DNA of 64,000 bases, taken from assembly GCA_002356435.2 (NCBI GenBank), contig AP018040.2, positions 620,001 through 684,000 of the forward strand, given 5' to 3'. Positions within the stretch are counted from its first letter, which is position 1, and every line of letters starts with the position of its first letter. This DNA comes from Petrimonas sp. IBARAKI. GTDB lineage: Bacteria; Bacteroidota; Bacteroidia; Bacteroidales; Dysgonomonadaceae. Below the pieces are notes generated by a model. It had not been told where the DNA came from and ran no database searches. It saw only the letters and a program-made list of their open reading frames with translations. The position numbers were made by a program, and so were the translations under genes. Shown piece after piece: positions 48,574 through 57,639 of this stretch.

Positions 48574-49614
48574 ATGAGAAAAATTCTCCTGATGGTCTTT
48601 TTTTTTTCTTGTGTGCTGTTTTCCTTTTCACAAACAGGCTTCCGCATTATGTTTTATAACGTGGAAAACCTTTTTGACACCATCGATGATCCGCTGAAAA
48701 ACGACGACGAGTTTCTCCCCGATGGCCCCATGAACTGGCAGCCCTGGAAATACTGGGAGAAGCTCAGAAACATAACGCGTGTAATTACTGCCATTGGCGG
48801 TATGTATTCCCCCGCCCTGGTGGGGCTTTGCGAAATTGAGAACGACAGCGTTGTGTATGATCTTGCCCGGCGGTCGCCACTTCGGGCGCAAGGGTATGAA
48901 TATATCGTCACACACTCTCCCGATGAGCGTGGTATGGATGTGGCTTTGCTTTATCAGCGGCATCAATTCAACCTGCTGGATAAAAATGAATACGAGGTTG
49001 TTTTCAGCGATAAAGTTGTACGCCCCACACGAAATATACTGCACGCTGCCGGGAGAATCGTTTCTGGTGATACCCTTGATGTTTTTGTTTGTCATTGGCC
49101 CAGCCGGAGTGGTGGCCAGCGCGAATCCGAGCCTGCCCGGCTGGATGCGGCAACCCTTTTGCGAAGGAAGGTCGACAGCCTCTTTATGATCAGAAAAAGC
49201 ACCCATATCGTAATTATGGGAGATTTCAATGACGGCCCGCATGACAAAAGCATCTTCCGGATGCTGAAAGCAAAGAGCCGACGTCATTACCGTTCCGACA
49301 AAGAATTGTACAACCTGTTTTTTCACCGGCTGAAAGAGAAAGACTTCGGCACCTATTTCTTTCGGGGAAGGTGGGAGGTGCTGGATCAGTTCATCGTGAG
49401 CGGAAATCTGTTGAGGGAGGACAACAGGATATATATCAAGGGAGGTGAAGCGCATATCTTCAAGCCTGACTTTCTGCTGCAGGAAGACAAAGCCTCCGGC
49501 ATAAAACGTCCTTACCGAACCCATTACGGCCCGAGGTATGTCGGCGGTTTCAGCGACCATTTGCCGGTTTATCTTGATATTGTAATAAACTCTTGTCCGG
49601 ATAGTGTACGTTAA
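48574..49614 (+). CDS. Endonuclease/exonuclease/phosphatase family protein, exported
   Basis: Protein of 346 residues with a signal peptide (about 1-19, ending FSFSQ) and an EEP fold: FRIMFYNVENLFDTID (first Asn/Glu), ALVGLCEIEND, WPSRSGGQRESEP (His-less variant region around CHWPSR, which holds the His), VIMGDFNDGPHD (Asp/Asn pair), and GGFSDHLPVYLDI (final Asp-His). All active-site residues look present. The substrate is unknown; exported members may attack extracellular DNA or phosphoesters. The in-frame TTG at 48562 would add four residues; the ATG at 48574 gives a cleaner signal peptide. Confidence 0.88.
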   Translation: MRKILLMVFFFSCVLFSFSQTGFRIMFYNVENLFDTIDDPLKNDDEFLPDGPMNWQPWKYWEKLRNITRVITAIGGMYSPALVGLCEIENDSVVYDLARRSPLRAQGYEYIVTHSPDERGMDVALLYQRHQFNLLDKNEYEVVFSDKVVRPTRNILHAAGRIVSGDTLDVFVCHWPSRSGGQRESEPARLDAATLLRRKVDSLFMIRKSTHIVIMGDFNDGPHDKSIFRMLKAKSRRHYRSDKELYNLFFHRLKEKDFGTYFFRGRWEVLDQFIVSGNLLREDNRIYIKGGEAHIFKPDFLLQEDKASGIKRPYRTHYGPRYVGGFSDHLPVYLDIVINSCPDSVR

Positions 49615-49752
49615 GCAAAATGGGTAGAGTCGAACTCGGTTGAGGCATACCCTAGCGGAGAAATGAATAAGTAAAACCATATTATTCGTAAAATTCAAAA
49701 CAGTCCCTCAATATTTTATGGTTTTATACGCTTCAAAACGAAAACTTTATCT

Positions 49753-49760
49753 TATCTTTG
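49753..49760 (+). promoter_or_regulatory. -7 box of pnp
   Basis: TATCTTTG, 41 bp before the pnp ATG. Confidence 0.45.
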
Positions 49761-49800
49761 TGGGATTTTACATCCAAAATTTAAAAATAATAATTTATTT

Positions 49801-51948
49801 ATGACGAATCCAATCATCAAGCGAATCGAGCTGTCAGACGGACGCACGATTACGCTCGAAACGGGAAAATTGGCGAAACAAGCTGATGGGGCCGTGGAGT
49901 TGCGTATGGGCAACACCATGCTGCTGGCCACTGTTTGTGCTGCCAAAGACGCTGCCCCCGGAGTAGATTTTATGCCGCTGCAAGTAGAATATAAAGAAAA
50001 ATTCTCCGCTTTCGGAAGATTTCCGGGCGGATTTATGAAAAGAGAAGGAAGGCCCTCAGACTACGAAATTCTTACCAGCCGGTTGATCGACCGTGCCCTC
50101 CGCCCACTTTTCCCCGATGATTACCACGCTGAAGTTTTTGTAACCGTCATGCTTTTCTCGGCTGATGGTGAAGATATGCCGGACGCATTAGCCGGGTTGG
50201 CTGCTTCTGCCGCATTGGCCGTTTCAGATATTCCGTTCAACGGTCCGCTATCAGAAGTACGGGTTGCCCGTGTCGACGGACAACTCTTTGTAAACCCTAC
50301 TTTCAGTCAGTTGGAAAAAGCCGACATGGACATTATGGTGGGTGCCACCATCGACAACATTATGATGGTGGAAGGAGAAATGAGCGAGGTTTCTGAAGCC
50401 GAATTGCTCGAAGCCATTAAGTTCGCTCACGAAGAAATTAAAAAACAGTGTCAGGCTCAGCTTGAACTGATGGAACTTTGCGGAACGGTTAAGAAACGTG
50501 AATATTCACACGAAGAGAACGACGAAGAACTCCGCAAACAGGTGTGGAGCATCTGTTATCCCAAAGCGTATGTCGTTGCTTCTTCGCAGAACAGCGACAA
50601 GCATGCGCGCATGGATGCTTTCGAGACTATCCTCGAAGAATTCATGGAATCCGTTCCCGAAGAAGAACGGGAAACAAAAGCCCCGCTCGTTGCCAAGTAT
50701 TACCACGACGTGGAAAAAGAAGCGATGCGCCGCTGCATCCTGGATGAGGGAAAACGTTTGGACGGAAGGAGCACGACCGATATACGCCCCATTTGGAGTG
50801 AGGTGGATTATGTTCAAGGACCACACGGATCAGCAGTGTTCACCCGCGGTGAAACACAATCGCTCACAACGGTTACCCTGGGTACGAAATTAGATGAGAA
50901 AATTGTCGACGACGTGCTCAACCACAGCACAGAGCGGTTCTTGTTACACTATAATTTCCCTCCATTCTCAACGGGAGAAGCCCGTCCGCAACGCGGTACA
51001 GGACGTCGTGAGATCGGTCACGGGAACTTGGCACATCGCGCCCTGAAACGCATGATTCCGGAAGGATACCCGTACGTTATTCGTGTCGTTTCCGATATTC
51101 TGGAGTCCAACGGATCTTCGTCTATGGCAACGGTTTGCGCCGGTACGCTGGCCCTGATGGATGCCGGAGTGCAAATGAAAAAGCCGGTATCGGGTATCGC
51201 TATGGGACTGATTTCCGAAAACAAAGGACAGAACTATGCCGTCCTTTCCGATATCCTGGGCGATGAAGACCACCTGGGAGACATGGACTTTAAAGTGTGT
51301 GGCACTAAAGACGGTATTACGGCTACTCAGATGGATATCAAGGTAGACGGATTATCGTACGAGATCCTCGAGAAAGCCCTTGCCCAGGCTAAAGCCGGAC
51401 GCGAGCACATCATGGGTAAAATGATGGAAACCCTTTCCGAACCTCGTGCCGACCTGAAGCCGCATGCACCCCGGATTGAAGTGATAGAAATCCCGAAAGA
51501 CTTCATCGGTGCCGTTATCGGCCCGGGAGGAAAAATCATTCAGGGAATCCAGGAAGAAACTGGTGCCATCATCACCATTGAGGAGGTCGATAACAAAGGC
51601 CGTGTGGAAGTATCGGCTTCTAACAAGGACTCTATCGATGCCGCCATGCGCAAGATAAAAGGGATTGTAGCTGTGCCCGAAGTGGGTGAAGTGTACGAAG
51701 CGACCGTTCGTTCAGTGATGCCTTACGGTGCTTTCTGTGAATTCCTTCCCGGAAAAGACGGATTGCTGCACATCTCCGAGATCGATTGGAAACGATTGGA
51801 AAAAGTGGAAGATGCCGGAATAAAAGAAGGCGATAAGATTGCCGTAAAACTGATCGACATTGATCCCAAAACGGGTAAATTCAAACTTTCACGCAAGGTG
51901 TTGCTGCCCCGTCCTCCAAGGCCGGAACAACCTAGGACTGAAGAGTAA
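49801..51948 (+). CDS. pnp: Polyribonucleotide nucleotidyltransferase (PNPase)
   Basis: 3'-to-5' phosphorolytic RNA exonuclease of RNA decay. The 715-residue product has the first RNase PH domain (about 10-140), an alpha linker, the second RNase PH domain with [13 protein letters not shown] and the [25 protein letters not shown] region, the KH domain with [22 protein letters not shown], and the S1 domain with [31 protein letters not shown]. It is complete but lacks a long acidic tail. Unlike in many bacteria, rpsO is not adjacent upstream. Confidence 0.98.
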   Translation: MTNPIIKRIELSDGRTITLETGKLAKQADGAVELRMGNTMLLATVCAAKDAAPGVDFMPLQVEYKEKFSAFGRFPGGFMKREGRPSDYEILTSRLIDRALRPLFPDDYHAEVFVTVMLFSADGEDMPDALAGLAASAALAVSDIPFNGPLSEVRVARVDGQLFVNPTFSQLEKADMDIMVGATIDNIMMVEGEMSEVSEAELLEAIKFAHEEIKKQCQAQLELMELCGTVKKREYSHEENDEELRKQVWSICYPKAYVVASSQNSDKHARMDAFETILEEFMESVPEEERETKAPLVAKYYHDVEKEAMRRCILDEGKRLDGRSTTDIRPIWSEVDYVQGPHGSAVFTRGETQSLTTVTLGTKLDEKIVDDVLNHSTERFLLHYNFPPFSTGEARPQRGTGRREIGHGNLAHRALKRMIPEGYPYVIRVVSDILESNGSSSMATVCAGTLALMDAGVQMKKPVSGIAMGLISENKGQNYAVLSDILGDEDHLGDMDFKVCGTKDGITATQMDIKVDGLSYEILEKALAQAKAGREHIMGKMMETLSEPRADLKPHAPRIEVIEIPKDFIGAVIGPGGKIIQGIQEETGAIITIEEVDNKGRVEVSASNKDSIDAAMRKIKGIVAVPEVGEVYEATVRSVMPYGAFCEFLPGKDGLLHISEIDWKRLEKVEDAGIKEGDKIAVKLIDIDPKTGKFKLSRKVLLPRPPRPEQPRTEE

Positions 51949-51967
51949 AAAAATAGACAACTCTGTT

Positions 51968-51996
51968 AAAGCGAGCCTTTCCGGTTCGCTTTTTTT
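51968..51996 (+). terminator. Terminator of pnp
   Basis: AAAGCGAGCC (51968-51977) pairs with GGTTCGCTTT (51983-51992, one G:U pair), followed by more Ts. Confidence 0.85.
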
Positions 51997-52094
51997 AATG
52001 ATATTTTTTACTTTTGTTGTCAGGTTGCACTCGTTTCATCTGCGGGTGTAACGCGAAACAGTTTCTTAGTTGATCACAATTAAATCAAAAGTCA

Positions 52095-52292
52095 ATGGAA
52101 TCAACAACACTAAAATGCGGAGACTGCCCCTTGAGGGCAAAGTATGACCGGAAGCCCAAGTCATTGGCCGGCCGTTTTTGGCGGTGGCACATCAATTTTT
52201 GTCCAGGTTGGAAAGCCTATTTCACCTCCCTGGCGCCGGAAGAGAAAGCGCAGTTGCTGGAGAAATATAGCTTTAAAAAGTATACCGATTGA
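52095..52292 (+). CDS. Small Cys-containing conserved protein
   Basis: 65-residue soluble protein with a CxxC pair (C8, C11 in KCGDCPLRAKYD) and a third Cys at 36 in RWHINFCPGWKAYFTSL, plus an LAPEEKAQLLEKYSFKKY C-terminal helix. Such short proteins recur in Bacteroidetes, and I do not know a named function. Three Cys and a His (H32) could bind a metal, which is inference. It is flanked by the pnp terminator and the iorA promoter region. Confidence 0.6.
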   Translation: MESTTLKCGDCPLRAKYDRKPKSLAGRFWRWHINFCPGWKAYFTSLAPEEKAQLLEKYSFKKYTD

Positions 52293-52343
52293 TTACCTTT
52301 TCCGCATCCCGGTAAATTCCCAAAAGAAGAGAAAAACATCGGT

Positions 52344-52370
52344 TTTGTTTAACTATTTTTTATACCTTTG
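52344..52370 (+). promoter_or_regulatory. Promoter of the iorAB operon
   Basis: -7 box TACCTTTG (52363-52370) with TTTG at 52344-52347 (15-bp spacing, a little short). The ATG is 120 bp downstream, leaving a leader of about 114 nt. Confidence 0.5.
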
Positions 52371-52385
52371 CAACTAACTTCTTTT

Positions 52386-52482
52386 AGACGGGCAGATTAT
52401 TAGGCATTAGACCGATAGACAAAGCTGGTGTCTGAAAGCGAAGCGATCTAATGTCTAGAAGCGTAGTGGTCTGAAAGTCTGC
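52386..52482 (+). repeat. Imperfect 23-bp repeats in the iorA leader
   Basis: Two adjacent 23-bp units, 52430-52452 and 52453-52475, match at about 16 of 23 positions: both begin GTCT, share AAGCG in the middle and have TCT near the end. A more degenerate copy precedes them (around 52414-52436) and a partial one follows (GTCTGC). GCAGA (52392-52396) can pair with TCTGC (52478-52482), and TTAGACC (52407-52413) with GGTCTGA (52468-52474), so the whole leader can fold. It may be a small intergenic repeat element or a regulatory RNA. Confidence 0.55.
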
Positions 52483-52490
52483 AAAATAAT

Positions 52491-54074
52491 ATGAACAAAC
52501 AATTACTTTTAGGTGCGGAAGCTATTGCACAAGCTGCATTGGATGCGGGAATCTCGGGAGTTTACGCTTATCCGGGAACGCCGTCCACCGAAATAACACA
52601 ATTTATTCAACAATCGCCCCAGGCCCGGGAATCGGGTGTGCGTTCGAAATGGTCTGCTAACGAGAAAACAGCTTACGAGGCAGCGCTCGGCATGTCTTAC
52701 GCCGGAAAGCGCGCTTTGGTTTGTATGAAGCACGTGGGGCTGAACGTAGCCGCAGATGCGTTTATGAATTCAGCCATTACCGGAGTCCACGGCGGATTGG
52801 TAGTGGTGGTGGCCGACGATCCGTCGATGCACTCATCACAAAACGAGCAGGATAGCCGTGTGTATGGGAAGTTTGCGATGATTCCTGTTCTGGAACCTTC
52901 CAACCAGCAGGAGACATACGATATTGTCCGTTACGCGTTCGATTTATCGGAAGAGGTGAAACTTCCCGTGCTTCTTCGGATTCCTACCCGATTGTCACAT
53001 TCCCGTGCAGTGGTTTCCGGCGGAGAGGCAATGCCGCAAAATCAACTTGCGCCTACCCAGGAGAAGAACAGGTGGATCCTGCTCCCCGTTAATGCCAGGA
53101 AAGGTTATCACCGGTTACTTGAGAAGCAGGCTCAACTGATCAATTTCTCTGAATTTTCCAGGTTTAACCAGGTAATCTCCGGAACGGGTGATAAGGCCGT
53201 TATAGCTTTTGGGATTGCCTACAACTATGTGATGGAGGTTATCCGGACGTATGCCCTGGATATACCGGTGTTGAAACTGTCCCAATATCCGTTGCCAGAG
53301 AAGAAAATTAGCGAGTTTACGGAAAAATACGGTGAGGTTCTTGTTGCTGAAGAAGGCTACCCCGTCTACGAAGAATTGCTAAAAGGCTTTTTCGGGAACG
53401 AGAAATTCCGGGGACGGCTGGATGGCACGTTGCCGCGTACAGGAGAACTTTCCCCAAACATACTCTCAAAGGCGTTGGGTGTTCAAACGAATAGTGAACC
53501 GGTTGTTCCATCCATTGTCGCTCCGCGGCCGCCGATGTTGTGCCAGGGATGCAGCCATCGCGATCTTTTCGATGCGGTTGTTCAGGCCATGTCACTTTAT
53601 CCGCAACGGCACGTCTTCGGGGACATCGGATGCTATACGTTAGGAGCTTTGTCGCCTTACAATGCCATCAGTACCTGTGTGGATATGGGCGCATCGATAA
53701 CAATGGCCAAAGGGGCAGCCGATGCCGGGTTGTTTCCGGCAGTTGCCGTGATTGGCGACTCCACCTTCACGCACTCGGGAATTACGGGATTGCTAGATGC
53801 CGTGAACGATAAAAGTGCGGTTACTGTCATTATCTCCGACAACGGGACCACAGCCATGACGGGCGGACAGGACTCATCGGGAAGTGGGAAGTATTTTGCT
53901 ATTTGTAAGGGGATCGGTGTGGAGGAGAACCATATCCGTGAAATTGTTCCGTTGAAAAAGAATTTCGAGGAAAATGTAAGGGTGATGAAAGAAGAATTCG
54001 AATACGAAGGTGTTTCGGTAATTATTTCCCAGCGCGAATGTGTACAGACGGCAGTGAAAAGCAGAAAAAAATGA
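52491..54074 (+). CDS. iorA: Indolepyruvate:ferredoxin oxidoreductase-like alpha subunit
   Basis: Thiamine-diphosphate enzyme subunit of 527 residues that oxidatively decarboxylates aryl or other 2-oxo acids to acyl-CoA with ferredoxin, or runs in reverse. Domains: the pyrimidine-binding domain with YPGTPSTEI (residues 24-32) and ALVCMKHVGLNVAAD, a middle domain, and the PP domain with LCQGCSHRDLF, GDIGCYTLG, and the ThDP motif GDSTFTHSGITG ending IISDN. The usual C-terminal two-[4Fe-4S] ferredoxin domain of archaeal IorA is absent; the protein ends shortly after the PP domain. The stop overlaps the iorB start (ATGA). Confidence 0.92.
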   Translation: MNKQLLLGAEAIAQAALDAGISGVYAYPGTPSTEITQFIQQSPQARESGVRSKWSANEKTAYEAALGMSYAGKRALVCMKHVGLNVAADAFMNSAITGVHGGLVVVVADDPSMHSSQNEQDSRVYGKFAMIPVLEPSNQQETYDIVRYAFDLSEEVKLPVLLRIPTRLSHSRAVVSGGEAMPQNQLAPTQEKNRWILLPVNARKGYHRLLEKQAQLINFSEFSRFNQVISGTGDKAVIAFGIAYNYVMEVIRTYALDIPVLKLSQYPLPEKKISEFTEKYGEVLVAEEGYPVYEELLKGFFGNEKFRGRLDGTLPRTGELSPNILSKALGVQTNSEPVVPSIVAPRPPMLCQGCSHRDLFDAVVQAMSLYPQRHVFGDIGCYTLGALSPYNAISTCVDMGASITMAKGAADAGLFPAVAVIGDSTFTHSGITGLLDAVNDKSAVTVIISDNGTTAMTGGQDSSGSGKYFAICKGIGVEENHIREIVPLKKNFEENVRVMKEEFEYEGVSVIISQRECVQTAVKSRKK

Positions 54075-54655
54075 ATAAAAACATCATCATATCCGGCGTG
54101 GGAGGGCAAGGAATTTTAACCATGGCTTCCATTATTGATCTGGCAGCTATGAATTTGGGGCTAAATGTAAAACAGGCTGAGGTTCATGGAATGAGTCAAC
54201 GGGGCGGAGCCGTGGAATCGCATCTCCGCATTTCCTCGGGGGAGATTTTTTCCGACCTTATTCCCAAGGGGAAAGCCGACCTTATTCTTTCCATCGAGCC
54301 GATGGAGTCGTTGCGGTATCTTCCCTTCCTTTCTCCCGACGGCGTTATTGTGACGGCTACGGAACCGTATGTTAATATTGGCAATTATCCCGACGAAAAG
54401 GAACTGCTCGAAACCATTGCCAATTCAGCGAATCACGTTTTTGTAAATGCAGGCTTGCTGGCGAAAGAAGCCGGAAGTGCTAAATCGTACAACGTGGTTA
54501 TGCTGGGAGCTGCCGCACCTTACCTGGAAATAGCAACAGAAGAATTGGAAAAAGCCATCGGGATGTTTTTCAACCGAAAAGGAAAAGAGATGGTGGACCT
54601 GAACATAAAAGCCTTCCGCCTTGGATGGGCAAACTCATTGAACGAACAAAAATGA
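54071..54655 (+). CDS. iorB: Indolepyruvate oxidoreductase beta (gamma-domain) subunit
   Basis: Partner of IorA; the POR gamma-type domain that closes over CoA and the active site. The 194-residue product has [17 protein letters not shown] (residues about 4-20), the [21 protein letters not shown] signature, and [12 protein letters not shown] near the C-terminus. The start is the ATG at 54071, which overlaps the iorA stop. Its own stop overlaps the paaK-type start (ATGA at 54652-54655). This tight coupling indicates one operon with fixed stoichiometry. Confidence 0.93.
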   Translation: MNKNIIISGVGGQGILTMASIIDLAAMNLGLNVKQAEVHGMSQRGGAVESHLRISSGEIFSDLIPKGKADLILSIEPMESLRYLPFLSPDGVIVTATEPYVNIGNYPDEKELLETIANSANHVFVNAGLLAKEAGSAKSYNVVMLGAAAPYLEIATEELEKAIGMFFNRKGKEMVDLNIKAFRLGWANSLNEQK

Positions 54656-55950
54656 TTTGGAACCCCGAATTTGAATGTGCCGACAGGCAAAAGCTGCACG
54701 AACTGCAGAGCATACGCCTGAGGGAGATGGTGAGGCGTATCTATGAAAACGTACCCGCTTACCGTAAAAAATTACAGGAAAAAGGCATTGAGCCTGGCGA
54801 TATAAAAAGCGTGGATCAGTTAAAGCACCTGCCTTTTACCACTAAAACCGATCTTCGCGATAACTATCCGTTCGGACTTTTCACATTGCCGCAAACCGAT
54901 GTGGTGCGTATTCATGCATCAAGCGGAACAACAGGAAAGCCTACGGTTGTGGGATATACGCACCGGGATCTGGAGATTTGGACGGAAGTGGTTGCCCGAA
55001 GCCTTACTATGGCTGGGGTTGATAAAGACGATACTATTCAGGTTGCTTACGGTTACGGACCGTTTACTGGAGGTCTTGGACTGCATTACGGTGCCGAAAA
55101 AGTAGGGGCGACGGTTATTCCGATTTCTACCGGCAACACCAGGAAACAGCTTCAGTTCATGACCGATTTCCACGCTACCGTTATCGCCTGCACACCCTCT
55201 TATGCTGCTCATTTGGGTGAAAGTATCCTTAAAGAAGGCATATCTCCGGAAAAGGTAAAACTGCGCGTGGGGGTTTTCGGGGCGGAGCCGTGGACAAATG
55301 AAATGCGTGCTCAGATTGAAAATCTGCTGAATATAAAAGCCTACGATATATACGGGTTGAGCGAAATTATCGGTCCGGGAGTGTCCATGGAATGTGAATG
55401 TCAACAAGGGAACCACATTTTCGAAGACCATTTTATCCCCGAGATTATCGATCCGGAGACATTGGAAACACTTCCTTACGGTGAAGTAGGGGAGCTCGTT
55501 TTCACTACCGTAACGAAAGAAGCGATGCCACTCTTGCGCTACCGTACAAGAGATCTCACCCGGTTGTTTATTGATACGTGCGATTGTGGCCGTACGCTTG
55601 TGAGAATGGGAAAATGCCTCGGAAGGTCGGACGACATGCTTATTATCCGCGGAGTGAACGTCTTCCCGTCTCAAGTAGAATCGGTTCTCCTTGAGATGGA
55701 GGAAGCATCACCGCATTATCAGCTTATCATTGGCCGGGAAAACAACCTGGACACTATGGAGATACGGGTAGAAATCAACGAGCGGTTCTGGTCCGACAGT
55801 ATTCGTGAACTTGAAGGTATCCGCCGGCGCATAGACCACAACATCAAAAGCCTGTTGGGGATCGGAGCTGCCATTAAGTTGGTGGAACCGCACAGCATAG
55901 AACGTTCGGAAGGAAAAGCCAGGAGGATTATCGATAACAGGCATATATGA
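54652..55950 (+). CDS. Phenylacetate-CoA ligase-like enzyme
   Basis: AMP-forming acid-CoA ligase of 432 residues, PaaK family. The AMP-binding loop is [16 protein letters not shown] (about 96-111), followed by [39 protein letters not shown] and [11 protein letters not shown]-terminal domain (with [20 protein letters not shown]) closes the active site. With IorAB it can link an arylacetate to its CoA ester and 2-oxo acid. PPi released here could feed HppA. The overlap with iorB sets the start at 54652. Specificity for phenylacetate versus indoleacetate or other acids is not deducible. Confidence 0.93.
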   Translation: MIWNPEFECADRQKLHELQSIRLREMVRRIYENVPAYRKKLQEKGIEPGDIKSVDQLKHLPFTTKTDLRDNYPFGLFTLPQTDVVRIHASSGTTGKPTVVGYTHRDLEIWTEVVARSLTMAGVDKDDTIQVAYGYGPFTGGLGLHYGAEKVGATVIPISTGNTRKQLQFMTDFHATVIACTPSYAAHLGESILKEGISPEKVKLRVGVFGAEPWTNEMRAQIENLLNIKAYDIYGLSEIIGPGVSMECECQQGNHIFEDHFIPEIIDPETLETLPYGEVGELVFTTVTKEAMPLLRYRTRDLTRLFIDTCDCGRTLVRMGKCLGRSDDMLIIRGVNVFPSQVESVLLEMEEASPHYQLIIGRENNLDTMEIRVEINERFWSDSIRELEGIRRRIDHNIKSLLGIGAAIKLVEPHSIERSEGKARRIIDNRHI

Positions 55951-55967
55951 CTTTAAACTTTTAATCT

Positions 55968-56393
55968 ATGATTATCAAACAATTATCTGTATTTTTGGAA
56001 GATCGTTCGGGACGGCTTACCGATCTCACTCAGATACTGGCAGAGCACGAGATCAATATCACTGCCCTGAGCCTGGCCGAGACAGCTGATTACGGCATCG
56101 TAAGAATGGTGGTGGGGAAGCCCGGCGCAGCAGAGGAGTTTCTTCGTGAAGCCGGCTTTTCGGTGCGCCTAACCGATGTGGTCTGCGTGAATATGCCCGA
56201 CCGCCCCGGAGCATTGCATGAGGTGCTCAAGATATTGGCAGACAATGCGATCAATGTAGATTATATGTATGCATTTTCGAATAAGGATGTGGCTTTAGCT
56301 GTTATTCGGGCGGCGGATATCGATCAGGTAATCGAGGTATTGCAGAAAAACGAGATGCAACTGCTTCGCCAGAGCGATATTTATCAACTTTAA
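55968..56393 (+). CDS. Tandem ACT-domain protein
   Basis: Small cytosolic protein of 141 residues with two ACT domains: residues about 3-65 (LSVFLEDRSGRLTDLTQILAEHEIN, ALSLAETADYGIVRMVV) and about 68-135 (VVCVNMPDRPGALHEVLKILADNAINVDYMYAF). ACT domains bind amino acids, so this is probably a sensor that adjusts an enzyme, perhaps of the same operon. It lies 17 bp after the ligase. There is no catalytic or DNA-binding domain. It matches the small ACT proteins often found next to ior/paaK genes. Confidence 0.9.
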   Translation: MIIKQLSVFLEDRSGRLTDLTQILAEHEINITALSLAETADYGIVRMVVGKPGAAEEFLREAGFSVRLTDVVCVNMPDRPGALHEVLKILADNAINVDYMYAFSNKDVALAVIRAADIDQVIEVLQKNEMQLLRQSDIYQL

Positions 56394-56433
56394 TAAAAAA
56401 GACCAGACATCTGCTAGCTAAATTAATAATATT

Positions 56434-57630
56434 ATGACAAGATTTGCACACGGTGTTTCCGCTTTACGTTCGTCAGAAATCAGGGACCTGATGAGCCTGG
56501 CCACTTCTCCCGACATCATCTCTTTTTCAGGCGGAATGCCGGGTAACGAACTTTTCCCGTTGGATAAGATAGATAATATTTATCAGTCGCTTACCGAAAA
56601 AGAAAAACAGGTTGCCATGCAATACGGGCCCACCAACGGGTTGCCGACGTTGCTGGAGTCCCTGTCGCAATACCTTGAAAAGAAAGGGCTGCCGGTAGGA
56701 GAAAATCGTTTGATGATGACTACGGGGTCACTCCAGGCGATCAACATCCTGGCAAAAGCTTTTGTGGATCCGGGCGATACTGTTCTGGTTGAAACGCCCT
56801 CTTTTATCGGAGCATTATCTGCCTTTCGATCATACGAAGCCAATCTTGTTTCTGTTCCTCTCCAGGGAGATGGTATCGATATAGAAGCGTTAAGAACGAC
56901 GTTGAATACTGCTGGCCCGAAGCCGAAGTTCCTCTATTTTGCCCCTAATTTTCACAATCCTGCGGGTATTATTTATTCGGAAGAAGTGAAGCATCAGATG
57001 ATTGAATTGTTGAAAGATCAGGACATCCCGCTTATTGAAGACGATGTTTACAGCGATTTGTACTTCTACGAAGAGGATGTGCCGAAAATGACAAACATAA
57101 AAACGATGGATCCCGAGGGTATTGATGTCTGCTTTACAGGTTCATTCTCTAAAATTCTCGGTCCCGGCTTGCGCCTGGGTTGGATGCTTGTTCCGGAACA
57201 CATTTACAAAAAGTGTGAATTGATCAAACAATCTATGGATGCCTGCTCGCCCAGTTTTTCACAGGTGATAGCCGATAAATTCATCCGCAACGGTTATATT
57301 TATGAATATACTGAGAATGTGCGGCAGGAGTACAAAAAACGCGGGTTGGCCATGATTGAGGCCTTAGAGAAGTATTTGCCCGATTACGTTTCGTTTGAAA
57401 AGCCACGTGGCGGGTTTTATATCTGGCTTCACCTGCCCAAAGGAACGGACAGTTCGCTTATCTTGAAAAAAGCCATCGAAAAAGGAGTGGTCTTTGTTAC
57501 CGGAAAGACATTCGACCCCGACGGGGTGAAAAATGATTGTATACGTATATCGTTTTGCAATACGGCCACAGATGTTATTCAGAAAGGAATTCCCGTCGTT
57601 GCGGAAGCGATCCGGGAGGTGTGCGGATAA
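56434..57630 (+). CDS. PLP-dependent aminotransferase (class I/II, MocR/LysN-like)
   Basis: Fold-type I aminotransferase of 398 residues without the GntR-type DNA-binding domain of MocR proteins. The PLP lysine is K240 in CFTGSFSKILGPGLRLGW. YFAPNFHNPAGI and LIEDDVYSDLYFYEEDVP provide the other cofactor contacts, and KPRGGFYIWLHLP the carboxylate-binding part. It is the fifth gene of the ior operon, so the likely job is to interconvert an amino acid and the 2-oxo acid used by IorAB. The 40-bp gap contains no terminator. It converges on the DUF5916 gene with 9 bp between them. Confidence 0.92.
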   Translation: MTRFAHGVSALRSSEIRDLMSLATSPDIISFSGGMPGNELFPLDKIDNIYQSLTEKEKQVAMQYGPTNGLPTLLESLSQYLEKKGLPVGENRLMMTTGSLQAINILAKAFVDPGDTVLVETPSFIGALSAFRSYEANLVSVPLQGDGIDIEALRTTLNTAGPKPKFLYFAPNFHNPAGIIYSEEVKHQMIELLKDQDIPLIEDDVYSDLYFYEEDVPKMTNIKTMDPEGIDVCFTGSFSKILGPGLRLGWMLVPEHIYKKCELIKQSMDACSPSFSQVIADKFIRNGYIYEYTENVRQEYKKRGLAMIEALEKYLPDYVSFEKPRGGFYIWLHLPKGTDSSLILKKAIEKGVVFVTGKTFDPDGVKNDCIRISFCNTATDVIQKGIPVVAEAIREVCG

Positions 57631-57639
57631 ATCAATCAA

